From positions 8,742,001 to 8,806,000 of the forward strand of contig NC_079969.1 of assembly GCF_029852145.1 (NCBI RefSeq): a stretch of DNA of 64,000 bases. Reading direction: 5' to 3'. This document shows, piece after piece, positions 1 to 11,035 of this stretch. Position 1 is the stretch's first letter. Each line of letters begins with the position of its first letter. This DNA comes from Microplitis mediator. Taxonomy: Eukaryota > Arthropoda > Insecta > Hymenoptera > Braconidae. Made by a program: the position numbers and the translations under genes. A model generated the notes under the pieces. It had not been told where the DNA came from. It made no database searches and saw only the letters and a program-made list of their open reading frames with translations.

Positions 1-126
1 AGTCTGAAACATAAACAAATGGATACTTATTAATATTTATAAATAATTTTTGGAAAATTATTACACTAAATAATTATTTTTTTTATAAAAATTTTGAAGA
101 TTAATCGTTAAAGATGATTTTAGTTG

Positions 127-1735
127 AAATATCCTTTAGAATGAGTACCCACATCAATAGTTTTGGACTAAGAAAGTTTAATCTTGAATTTTAATTTTTA
201 GTGAAGATAAAATTGCGTTAATGCTTCCAAAATTGAAACCAATGCAAATTTTCAATATCAACAACTTATTCTCTATCAAATTTCCTCTTAAAAGAGTACC
301 CACATCAATAGGTTTGGACTCAGAAATTTTAATCTTGAATTTTAATTTCTAGTAAAGATAAAAGTGCGTTAATGCTTCCAGAATTATAACCAATGCAAAT
401 TTCCAATATCGACACCTTATTCTCTACCAAATTTCCTCTCAAACGAGTACCCACATCAATAGGTTTGGACTAAGAAATTTTAATCTTGAATTTTAATTTT
501 TAGTAAAGACGAAATTGCGTTAATGCTTCCGAAATTGAAACTAATGCAAATTCAAAATATCCGAACCTTGTTCTCTACCAAATTTCCTCTTAAACGAGTA
601 CCCACATCAATAGGTTTGGACTAAGAAATTTTAATCTTGAATTTTAATTTTTAGTAAAGACGAAATTGCGTTAATGCTTCCAGAATTAAAACCAATGCAA
701 ATTTTCAATATCAACAACTTATTCTCTATCAAATTTCCTCTTTAAAGAGTACCCACATCAATAGGTTTGGACTAAGAAATTTTAATCTTGAATATTACTT
801 TTTAGTGAAAATAAAACTGCGTGAATGCTTCCAGATACCAATAAGAGAGACGACTGTCCTACGGTCACGTTGTACAATAATCCTCTTACTCCAGTAAGAG
901 AGGTAAAGTATCTGGGAATGCATCTGGACAGGGGGTTGACATGGGCTAAGCACATTAAAACGAAAAGATAAGAACTCGAACTTAAAATGAGAAATATATA
1001 TTGGCTCATTGGCAAAAAATCCCAACTATCACTTCACAACAAAGTAAACATATGCAAAATAATCATAAAGCCGATCTAGACTTACGGCATACAGCTATGG
1101 GGAACAGCCAGCAATTCCAATATTGAAATATTCCAGCGATTCCAGTCTAAAATACTAAGAACTATAGCTAACGCGCCATGGTTTGTGTCAAACAAGATAA
1201 TTCACAGAGATCTCGGAATTCCAACTGAAAAATCTGAAATAAAACAATTCAGCATCAACTATAAGACTAGACTAATGTATCACCCCAACACTCTAGCAAC
1301 AAACCTACTGAACGTCGAACAAATTAGCAGAAGATTGAAAAGATATAAACCGTCAGATCTGAAAAACCGTTTCAACTAATTAAATACCTCGCAAGCCATA
1401 GAGTTTACCTCTAAAAACTGTAATATATGTACCATAAAAATTACTCAATGTTAATTAACAGATTGTAGTTTAATTTAAAAAAAAAAAAAAATGCTTCCAG
1501 ACTTAAAACCAATGCAAATTTTCAAGATCAACACCTTATTTTCTACCAAATTTCCTGTTAAATGAGTACCCACATCAATAGGTTTAGACTAAAAAATTTT
1601 AATCTTGAATTTTCATTGTTAGTGAAGATAAAATTGCGTGAATGCTTCCAAAATTAAAACCAATGCAAATTCAAAGTATCCGAACCTTATTCTCTGTCAA
1701 ATTTCCTTTTAAATGAGTACCCACATCAATATACG
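127..1735 (+). repeat. 151-bp tandem satellite-like array, interrupted by a LINE
   Basis: The motif GAGTACCCACATCAATAG recurs at 143, 294, 445, 596, 747, 1564 and 1715. The spacing is exactly 151 bases except between 747 and 1564 (817 bases), where the 666 extra bases are a retrotransposon insertion plus its target duplication. Each unit runs through TTTGGACTAAGAAATTTTAA, GCGTTAATGCTTCC and a CTCTACCAAATTTCCTCT stretch back to the next GAGTACCC. Copies differ by scattered substitutions. All copies are in one orientation. The left boundary is blurred. The last half-site pairs with an inverted copy at 1811. Confidence 0.93.
836..1490 (+). mobile_element. 5'-truncated Jockey-type non-LTR retrotransposon, 3' end with poly(A)
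   Basis: Read on the plus strand, this stretch encodes the end of a LINE reverse transcriptase ORF: VKYLGMHLDRGLTW, then TYGIQLWGTASN, then the C-terminal tail ending at 1377-1379, an untranslated tail and a run of A's to 1490. These motifs are typical of Jockey/CR1-like ORF2 ends. At least two in-frame stops (a TAA after KTKR near 969 and a TAG before TYGI near 1077) show it is dead. Upstream ORF2 and ORF1 are missing. The sequence AATGCTTCCAGA flanks both sides (824-835 and 1490-1501), a classic target-site duplication. The host 151-bp repeat resumes in register after it. Confidence 0.88.
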
Positions 1736-1816
1736 TGAAAAAAAATTGTTTTTTCAAAATCCACACGACAAATTTTGAAAAAAATTTATAATCTAAACAT
1801 ATTGATGTGGGTACTC
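1715..1816. repeat. GAGTACCCACA hairpin, copy 1
   Basis: The left arm GAGTACCCACATCAATA at 1715 pairs with TATTGATGTGGGTACTC ending at 1816. The match extends outwards through AAATTTCCTTTT-type flanks (right side GAAAGGAAATTTGATAGAGA). Arm-to-arm length is 102 bases and the loop is A/T-rich. The left arm is also the last half-site of the tandem array. Confidence 0.85.
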
Positions 1817-1845
1817 TTTTGAAAGGAAATTTGATAGAGAATAAG

Positions 1846-4134
1846 GTAGAGTACTCACTCTACGCGAAATTAAATCCTCCACTCACCTCCACAGTGTTTT
1901 TATCAGATTAAAAATTTTTTGGTCGAAAAAAAATTATTGTAACAAAAAATCTGAACCAATGAAATGATCACCTGGTAAACTGATGTAATCACAATAAAAG
2001 CAAACTAAAAACACGCGAAATATGTTAGCATTGTTAGTAGATGAATTAATATTTATTTTTGTGATAAAATAAATAACCTAAAAATTGAAAAAATTATAAT
2101 TAATTTACCCGGAAAATTAATATTTTATTATCAATAAATTAACAGCTTGTAAATAATAAAATACTTACCTAAATAAATTTAACACATTATGTAATTAATA
2201 ATTTAATTTTTTGGTTTATTATTTTTGGATATTACGTTGATATGATTTGGTTTGATAACAATATAATATTTATTATCTATAAATATTGACAGAGTAATAA
2301 AATAAGTTAACTAACTATTTATTGACAAACTGATGTTGATAAATCACTTCATTCTTGTAAATATAATTATTTAAAATGAATGTCTTTATTATAAATATTT
2401 TTTAAAAAACAGATGGATAAATTTGTCGTGTTATTACTAATGCAATAACACGACACATATCGTCAGTGGCGGTAATTATTTATAAATGTATGAGAGAATA
2501 AAATAGTTAAATTTATTTGTGTTGTGTGTTTATTATTGTGTGTATTAATAAGTAGCCAGTACAGTCTGCAATAAACGACATAGAGCATAAACTATTGTCA
2601 GTTTTTTGTGATTTTATAATTTCGATAGAAAAAGGTCTATTGCCAACTGTTATCTGCAGTATCCAAAGACGAAAAAGTAGAAACGAAATATATAAAAAAT
2701 GGCGCGTTTTTTCAAATTCAAATGAGTAGTAAAATTAGATACGTTAACTCAAACGGCAAAAAAAAATAGTTGAGTTTTTGTTAAATTCTAGGCAAAAATT
2801 TGTTATCATGTAAATAATTGTTAATTTGAACTAGACAAAAATTAAACTATTTTTTTTTTGTGCCGCTTAGGAAATTATTTTTACGGTAAAATAAAAGAAA
2901 TTAATTTTTTTCAGACGAATCACGAGCCCGATGGCGTGAAAAAAACGTTACCAATTTATTCCTCAGGCAATTTCTGACGAATATTAATGGATCCGGAGCC
3001 CGAATTTTGAAAATAGTTGTGGGTCAGAAAAATTATTTTCATTCTCAAATAAGTGGTTTTGATTTTTTCCGAAATTTTATAAAAGCTTCCGATTGAGTTA
3101 AATCAGAATGAATCGGATTAAATTCCGTTGTCGAGAAAAAAATTTAGATCTACGGCGATCTAAATCCTGCATACAATTAAGATCTACGGAGATCGAGATA
3201 AAAAAATAGGAAACCACTAAAAATTGGAAACAACTAAAAAAAAATCGAAATTCTAATTTTCATAAAAATTTCAAAGTTTAAAAAAAAAACAAATCTACTT
3301 TGGCTAAAGTAGATCTAAATTAAGAAAAATCTGATCTAGTTAGATCTGATTAGGCCATGATTAAGAAAAATTATTTGAAATGATTTAAAACAATTTGACT
3401 CGACTAATATATAGATATACATTTAACGGAGTAAATAATTTTTTTAAATGAGGAGATCTAGTTCCATCTAAATTATTTGTCTCTAAATCAAATTTTTTAA
3501 TAGGAATAAACCGACTTTAATCGGAAAATAATATTTTTATTACCGTTATCACTTAATGGGTTTCAATAGGAAATTTTCAATTCATTTGAATAGACACCGT
3601 TTATAAAATACGTTCGCACTTGCGTGACGTATCTTATAAATGGCCCCATAAGATTTAATCGGAGATTTCTTACTTATCTGAATAGTCCAAACTATTCAAT
3701 TTCTGTGAAGCGAATAACAATATTCAGTTCGAACTCTATTCGCACATTCATATCGAAAAGTTATAATTTTTCGTAATCAAATCCAATAAAGTTCAGATTA
3801 TCAATTTTTTAAAAATATTTTCTTTATTGTATTTACAAACATATAATTAATCATTTACATTTTTTACATAATTAATATAATTTAAAAATTAAATAAAATA
3901 CTCATTACCCAAATTAATAAAAATTTTTCTAAATTCTCGTCTTAAGAAGTCAGCCCTTATAGTAACTTAAATATTAAGTGGTTCATAAAAATAATTTCTT
4001 ACCATTAAAATAAACTTCTGTATAAAAAAAAATTTGATGATTGACTACTCAATTAAAATTAAATATTTTCATAAATTACTACTTGCTATTTAATATTTAA
4101 TTTATCCCTCCTTATATGCAAAAGTAAAATAACT
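1846..4134. other. Intergenic, AT-rich, downstream of the MAP3K4 gene
   Basis: No coding signal was found. Near 2745-2872 a foldback joins ACTCAAACGGCAAAAAAA with TTTTTTTGTGCCGCTT. Between 3050 and 3480, short palindromic words such as GATCTACGGAGATC and AGATCTAAATT recur, and between 3055 and 3750 degenerate AATCGGA words recur. At 3598-3645 a short inverted repeat around TTATAAAATACGT is visible. The MAP3K4 3' untranslated region must lie just left of 4135, but I cannot fix its poly(A) site. Confidence 0.5.
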
Positions 4135-7100
4135 TTAAGTAACAATGCGGCCAAGTAATTCAACATTTACATCATCATAATTTCTCGCAAAAGGATGTGC
4201 CAACAAATCATTAGCATGCGGCCTCTTTTTAGGGTCATGCTGCAAGCAATTTTCAATAAGATCGACACCCTCGTTGCAAAAAGTTTTAGGCATAGCTGGG
4301 GTTTCACCCATGCCTACTTTAAACATAATCTGGTAATTTGAATCAAATTCCGCCCAAGGTCTTTTCCCACTTGCCATCTCAATAACGCAACACCCAAAAC
4401 TCCATATATCAGCGGCTCTGCCATGTCCGTGACCATGTTCAGTTTTCATGAAAACCTCCGGCGCCATATAGGCCTGCGTGCCCACAAAACCCTGTAGTTC
4501 CCCGGGCATAGTACTGTGTGCCTTTATCTCAACAGCAGATCCAAAATCACCCAGTTTCAAACAGTTTCCCTGATCAGTCAAGAAAATGTTTGCAGTCTTA
4601 ATATCTCTATGAACAATTCCATGAAAGTGCAGAACTGAAATCGCTGAAAGAAGCTGGTGAACATATTTACGGACAAATATTTCCGGTAGACCTACAGCGC
4701 TAGCAGCAATCAAACTCTCAAGAGTTCCTTCAGCGCAGAATTCCATAAAAATAAGCATTTCTTCGTGCTGAATTTCTACACCATAGTAACGAACTAAATG
4801 GTCGTGTTTTATTCCTTCAAAAATTTGTAGTTCTTCTGCTACACGTCTGATGGCACGATGGTCTCCTGGTTGCAAGGGAACTTCCTTCATAGCCAACAAC
4901 TCACCCGTCTGATTATTAACAACCGTGTAAACTTTACCAAAACGTCCCTGCCCAATTTTGATTCCTCGTTGCCAAGTGAAGGTAACTCTCCTGACCTTAA
5001 TCCTTACACTATCAGCAGATTTTTTTGAAGCCACACGTCCAATCAACTCATTTGCTCGTCTTCGTTCGTCTATTTCTTCTTCCAATCGTCTCAAAGCACC
5101 AGTAACTCTTGTCTGCTTTGCAGATATTTTTTTACTGACAATCAAGCTAACGTTTTCAGGATTACATACTTTGAGATCCTTGACACTGATCCTTGGAGAA
5201 GTTGTCCTTGACAAAGGCAATACCTTCAATTCGTCCGGATGCGTCGACTCTATTTCTCCGATTATATGGATCCAGCATTCTTGCATTCTTATCTTGAGCT
5301 CTCCAAACTTTTGTTCACTTAGAAACTCCGTATTAGCAGGCTCACAAGTCATTATCAAGAATTCTAAACCGTGATGAGCCCACCTTGGTCTTAATCCCCG
5401 TCCACGCTCGCATCGCGTTATAACGAAATCGATCCACAAGTTTGCAAAATTAACTAATCCGTGAATTAACTCTTCATTAGGTTGAAAAGTCCGGAGAACT
5501 TCTCTGTGATAATCGAAACCCATTCGATAAGCCTGGTGAAGTATTTCACGGATTCTAGTCTTAAATGTCAAGTCGTTTTCGATTTTAGCTTCGTCAGCTT
5601 GGTCCACTCTCACCTGGAACTGCGTAATCACGTGATAGATTCTGGCTCTCAAATCATTAATCACGTGTTTCAATGCGTCTAATGCAGTTTCCAATTCATC
5701 ATTTGGAAACCACTGATCAACGTCCCGTTTCAATGATCTGGTAAGCAAAAGACTTTTGGTTATTTTTTCACGCGCTTCAATGAACATTGCTTGCCATTCC
5801 CGGCCCAAAGCCATGAACTGATAGCGTACATCTTCACTTTCCTCAATATCTGTCATAGAATCAACTATTTCTTGCGGCCTTGTCCCCAGAAACTCAATCG
5901 CTTCATGAATCATCACACCATTTATCTCACAAAACTTAACGCCACCTATTGTATACCCGTTCTTTATATTCCGCGCAATTGATTTCACAAACGTCCATTC
6001 GTCATCGATTAGACCCTTATGGTAATTACCGTACGGCATCATTTCAACCCACTGTTTCAAATACTCCAGATAGACGACAAATACTTGCTGAAGACTGTCA
6101 TCAAAAGCTGTTATGTCAAGCTCTGATTCACACCCAGTGACAGTCCGCGAGTGGGCTAAAAATCTGTCACGATAAACACACGCTATCTTTAACCCTTCCC
6201 GCATTTCACGCATCAGTTGTCTGACACTTAAAGCACCAGGTGCTACCGGTTTCTGCTGCAATCGCATTTGCAGAAATTCATGAACTATGTCCAAAGGAAC
6301 ACGTGACAGAAATAAAAAAACATTTGCATAAGATGGTAAATTTAGAGCCTGTGACTCAGAGCTCCAGAAACCATAGCGTCTGAGTTCCTGATCTTCGTAC
6401 TCTTCATAAGCAGTACTTTGCTCTTTCATGAGAGCCAAATTAGCTTTACGCAACACGGACATGTGTAAGCGTTCTAAAAAATTTAGAGATTTGCTGAGAC
6501 CCCGGGTTTTTAGAACTTCTTCAATATACCGACGGTAAGACCCGCGTTCAATTTCGGTAGTATCGAAATCTAATTGCTCTAAATGACCCTCGTCCAAATA
6601 AATAAACGTCGTTGTTGATTTTGTTGATGGACTGGAGGGATCAAAGTCAAATATCTCGAATTTCGGATCATGTCCACTGTCGACGTAATCTGGAGATGGT
6701 TTCGGATCGGGAATTAACATTTTCCGTAGAATCCTCAGTTTAAGACGCTGGCGGCGGATCATGTTGTACCAAAGACACATAGCTTTGACACGTCCAGTAA
6801 ATTCAGGGCTTTTGTACTGAGGATAGTGCCCGGCAAAGGCTTGAGATGAAGGGTACAGAGACTCTGCAGTTTGCAAGCGGATTAGTAGATTCTCGACTTG
6901 CTTCAAAGCTGTTATTTGGGAGTGCCGACAGGCCACGCAGTGCATTGACAAGCAACCGGTGCACGGCTTAGGAAACTCAGGGCTTTCAGAACCTAGAAAC
7001 GGGGAAGGGAGTGAAGGAACCAGAGAACCTTCGAATCCAGAATCTGAGCTCGATGTAGCTGATCCGTGCTCTATCAGACTTGATGTTAGATCGTATCTAT

Positions 7101-9752
7101 AATTTTTTTTTCAGGTTATTTATTAGATTTTATGCGACTTTATGCAAGAAGGAAGTATAAGGGCACATTAATAACTCTGTCCTTATCATATGCCATGTAT
7201 GTGAGAATGACAGAGTTACTTTTTTGGTAGTGTTCCTATGTGGTAGTGTTTTTATTGGGTAGGCTTAAAAAATGGTAATGTTTTTTTTTAGTGTATTTTG
7301 TTGGTAGAGATTTGTTCTGGTATAGTTAAAATGTGGTTGAGTTGTTTATGGTAGGCTTGTAAATGGTGGAGATGCTAATGGTAGGCATTTTTATGAGTGA
7401 CTTGTATTGTGGTAGAGATTGTTATGCTTGAGTTCTTTACTGGGAGGGTTGTAATCTGGTAGAATTAAAGTGCTTTTTCATGCTGACGCTTGACGCTGCT
7501 TTTTAGCGTCAAATTCGGTCACGTGATGAGAATTTGACATGAGCGCCACTCAAAAAAAATGTAGCGATAAAGCTAAATTTAGTTTAGCTTTTCTTGCCGA
7601 GTTCTACAAGCATCAAAGTCACTCAAACAATCGCATCGATAATAATCGATCTTTTCAAAACAACAATTAGTTGTTACTTTGTGATTTCATAAATGTAGCG
7701 AGTGCCAAAATAAATATTTAGAAATATCAGATAGGTTTTTGTTTTACGTTACCAGTTATAATATCGACTATTACTTTAATTCTTTGACTCCTGATAGCCG
7801 AGTTGGCTGCAACTTGGCGACAATTTACTGCCGCAACCTGTCGCCAAGTTGACATTTCCATAAGTTGATGGCAACTTTCTGAGAAAGTTGTTGACAGCTT
7901 TCAACTCTTGTAACCGTTGACTGCAAGTTGACTACAAGTTTCTCAGAAAGTTTTCGACAGATTGCAGCAGTAGATTGTCGCCAAATTTCTGGAAGACTTG
8001 GAGACAATTTGCAGTCAACAGTTACAAAAGCTGAAAGTTGTCGACAACTCATCGTCAAGTTGGTCGCAACTCATGTAGACCAACTTTCTGATCAGGAACT
8101 CTGGTTATCGGGGGAAATACTTACAATGAGTTTTAAGGTAAATATCAATTATAAGGTACAAAGATAATACGTCAACTTTGTAGTATAATAACATATGAAA
8201 GACTTGACATCGATACATCGACTTTTGATACTCGTGTATTATTTGTCGCTTAAATTTGACGCTAAACGCTATAATTTATCGCTACATTTTTTCTGGATGG
8301 CGCACATGTTAAATTCTCATCACGTGACCGAATTTGACGCTAAAAAGCAGCGTCAAGCGTCAGCATGAAAAAGCACCTATAAGGTTGTTGTGTGGTACAG
8401 TTACTTGTGATGCTTGTGATAGACCTGGTTATGGTTCAGTTGTCGTAGGGTAGAGATTTTTATGGTAGACCTATTAATGTGCCAATATAAGCTCCGATTG
8501 GTTACTTACTTGTAGTTAAGAATTTCGGTAAGTAAAGGGCAGATGGCGTCACGTTGTCTGCATAGAAATTCATCCTGCTCAACGAGACTACGGTCTGCGT
8601 GAAAAGCTTGCAATTCGAGCCAAATTAAATCTTTTAGCTCATTTTGCCAGCGAGACTCTTCGCTGCTAATTTGGCGGCAACAATTGCGCTCTCGGTCATT
8701 GGCTGACTAGAATTTTTTAAACACCAGTTATAAGAATCTATAAATTAGGACTAGTAAAATTAAATTGAGGGGCAAAATGGACATTGAATTTTTAATGAAA
8801 CAAAAATTTATAAATTCTCTTTTATCCTCCAAAAAAAAAACTTACCAATCGTATGGCATGGGAAAAATTTTCATGAAATATTTCTCTATCAACATTTTTG
8901 TTATCATCACTGAAACAAATTTTATTACTCAGCTCATCCGAGTCATTAGCTAAAATAAATTTGCTCAAATCTTCAGCATCTTTTTTACACTCGATCTCGA
9001 CAGGCTTCGACCTCAAGCATCTAAATCGATTTTTCGTTTCGATCTGCGTTTAAAAAACAACAAGTTATTAAATAAATAAAACCGATTGATCAATTAATAA
9101 AATATAAAGACATACAACTCCGCATAGTAGAGTCATCTTATTACTAATTAGACTGCTAGTATCTTCTTTATTAACTGGAGTGAAAGTAGACAAATGATTG
9201 TTATTTTTATAATTAACCGCAGAATCGATGTCTAATTTTAAATCACGTTCACTGTTGCGCGATAATTTTAAACTACGTTTACATTTTCTATTGTTCTCTT
9301 TAACCCCTCCTACTCCACCTCCTCCTTCTGTATCTGCCAGAACTGATGAAGAAGAATTAGAATCGTCATCTAATTTTAATTCACGTTCTGAATCTTCCTC
9401 GTCGGCTTTATCGCACATTTTATTGAATATTATTGCGTCTAATGTATTACGACGACATAATGATGGCTTACAACGTACTTCCCTTACTGGTGCTGATTTA
9501 TTTTCTCTGATAATCACATATATAAATTAATTAATTTATTAATCACTCACTTAACTAATCAACTAAATTATTTTAAAACCAATCAATTTGTATAAGAGCT
9601 TACGATAGTGATGTACGTTGTTTACGCTCTCGTTGCCGACGATTGTAACGTGTACGTGGTGGTGTCTGTCCATAAATATCTGCCATTTCATCAAATATAT
9701 CGTCTTGATCGTTATAATTCCATGAATCGTGAGTTCGACTCCGGTGACACAT
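4135..9752 (-). CDS. MAP3K4: MAP kinase kinase kinase 4 (MAP3K4/MEKK4; Drosophila Mekk1 group), complete, five exons
   Basis: Minus-strand exons: 9604-9752, 9116-9506, 8846-9043, 8510-8706 and 4135-7096. All junctions are GT..AG, phases agree, and the sum is 3897 bases, or 1298 residues plus stop. The start ATG at 9752 has an in-frame TAA just upstream. MAP3K4 is a stress-responsive serine/threonine kinase that activates MKK3/4/6-type kinases in the p38/JNK pathways. The C-terminal kinase domain (about residues 1016-1290) shows the glycine loop IGQGRFGKV (1026-1034), the catalytic lysine in LLAMKE (1049), HRDIKTANIF (1141 onward), DFG (1162) and MAPE (1189-1192). All key residues are present, so it should be active. 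The long N-terminal region contains WQNELKDLIWLELQAFHADR, typical of the MEKK4 regulatory region, and a Ser/Gly/acidic stretch in exon 2. The long last exon holds about three quarters of the protein. Intron 4 (7097-8509) carries a foldback element. Identification is firm. The 5' untranslated region is not defined. Confidence 0.95.
7470..8376. mobile_element. Foldback element, 907 bp, in MAP3K4 intron 4
   Basis: The left arm (GTGCTTTTTCATGCTGACGC, from 7470) and the inverted right arm (ending at 8376) match over roughly 100 bases with few differences, including the word GGTCACGTGATGAGAATTT. The interior has no transposase ORF. The element interrupts a degenerate GGTAG-rich minisatellite that occupies about 7226-7465 and resumes at 8385-8480. 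No clear target-site duplication is visible. Confidence 0.87.
7789..8115. repeat. Nested palindromic repeat inside the 7470-8376 foldback
   Basis: The left end CCTGATAGCCGAGTT and the inverted right end CCCGATAACCAGAGTT bound about 325 bases. These are built from degenerate, alternately inverted words such as GCAACTTGGCGACAATTT, AACTTTCTGAGAAAGTT and GACTGCAAGTTG. It looks like a second MITE-type insertion within the larger one. Confidence 0.6.
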
Positions 9753-9820
9753 TTCTTTAAGAGTAATAATTTTTTAAAAATAAATTAATGGTGGTCAGTA
9801 AACAGACAATTAAATTCTGA
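9753..9820. other. Upstream flank of MAP3K4
   Basis: This short AT-rich stretch precedes the MAP3K4 start codon and contains an in-frame stop. A promoter should lie here or further right, but no TATA or initiator can be assigned with confidence. Confidence 0.35.
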
Positions 9821-9828
9821 GTAAAATC

Positions 9829-9933
9829 AGTACCCACAACGATATATTACGAGCAAGTTGTAATTCGGTTAATTAATAATTAATTAATAACAAAATATTT
9901 GTTTGTAATTTGAATATAGTGATGTCGGTACTC
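9829..9933. repeat. GAGTACCCACA hairpin, copy 2
   Basis: The left arm CAGTACCCACAACGATATA pairs with TATAGTGATGTCGGTACTC ending at 9933, followed by GACAAGAAATTT. Arm-to-arm length is about 105 bases. Confidence 0.75.
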
Positions 9934-10088
9934 AAACGACAAGAAATTTTATTGTGATTTGAAATCTTGTGAAAAATTTACATTTTTATGAAAAAATCAA
10001 AATGTTAAATAATTGAGAATTTTATAAAATTGATATACTTTAGAAAACAAAATGATATTTGTGTACTGCATGAAATTCTGTTTTGAAT

Positions 10089-11035
10089 GAGTACCCACAA
10101 CGATATGTTCCGAACAACTGTTCATTTAATTACTTATTCGTTAATTAAATGAATCGTTTATTTGCGAAACCCCATAAGTCAAGAAAAAAAAATTTTTCAG
10201 GAAACACAAAAAACATTTTTTTGGAAAAACTTGACATAAATAATAAATAAATAATTGAATGCAATAATTTTAGCGTTTCTGAAAAAGATTCCAACAAAAA
10301 AAATTTAATTTTTTAACTGAAACTACTTAAAAAAATTATTTAAAGTTGATTGACTTATGGGGTTTCTCAACCAAACGGAAAAAAAAGTTATAAAATCATT
10401 GTTTTTTTAAATGTTTCCACTCAAATCATCTGTTACACTGATAAAATGAAGTATTAAATATGTATTCGAACTCTGAAACTCAGAAATTACAAAAAATTAT
10501 AATTAATTTAAACATTTTAATTAGTCATATAACAGTCAACAATAAAACAACGTTTGAAATTAATTTCCCAAAAAAGCGCGAATTTTAAATAAAAAAAAAA
10601 AATTTATTTCTGTAAAAGTAAGGGCCAATTTTTCAAACCGAGTTTATTTTTATCCGGGTTTTAATTATCATTGCTGGTATATCTATATATTATTAATATA
10701 TAGATATACCAGCAATATTAATTAAAACCCGGATAAAAATAAACTCGGTAACTCGATTTGAAAAACTGGCTCTATAACTGCATATATTTATTTGAGTCAT
10801 TGACTTATGGAGATTCTCAATTAAATGAAATTGCTGTCACCCCGTTAATTTTTTTTTAAACGCTGATTTGATGCTTATTTTGATTGATTTCTCTGAAGGG
10901 ACATTCAAAGAACCCAAAAATGCAAAACACCCAGTTTCGTAAAAAAAATGACTTTTGGGGTTTCTCAAATAAACGATTCAAATATAGAAATAATAAATTT
11001 TTTATTGTTACCTAAATATAGTGATGTGGGTACTC
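10089..11035. mobile_element. Long form of the GAGTACCCACA element with nested inner foldbacks
   Basis: Termini are GAGTACCCACAACGATATG at 10089 and AATATAGTGATGTGGGTACTC ending at 11035, about 947 bases. Inside, GAATCGTTTATTTGCGAAACC (10151 onward) is inverted relative to GGTTTCTCAAATAAACGATTC (10959-10978). Two further copies of TGACTTATGG(G/A)G(T/A)TTCTCAA lie between (10352 and 10800). No ORF of useful length is present. Confidence 0.68.
10621..10773. repeat. Near-perfect 153-bp palindrome
   Basis: AGGGCCAATTTTTCAAACCG at 10621 mirrors ATTTGAAAAACTGGCTCT ending at 10773. The inner arms AAACCCGGATAAAAATAAAC and GCTGGTATATCTATATATT are almost exact inverted copies with a loop of a few bases. 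The structure is an MITE-like hairpin sitting inside the 10089-11035 element. Confidence 0.9.

Noticed and set aside
1185..1379. Separate 64-codon gene
   Set aside because: It is the C-terminal piece of the dead Jockey ORF2, in frame with upstream fragments beyond the stops.
127..1735. CRISPR-like regular repeats
   Set aside because: Units are 151 bases with no unique spacers, in an insect-type genome; it is a satellite-like array.
4958..5374. 138-codon plus-strand ORF
   Set aside because: Antisense to the MAP3K4 last exon, with no independent evidence.
7097..8509. Coding exon inside MAP3K4 intron 4 (ORFs at 7825 and 7928)
   Set aside because: These ORFs lie in the palindromic core of the foldback element, and the flanking exons already join in phase without them.
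9228..9530. 100-codon plus-strand ORF
   Set aside because: It is the antisense shadow of MAP3K4 exon 2 (9116-9506); the minus-strand frame fits both splice phases.
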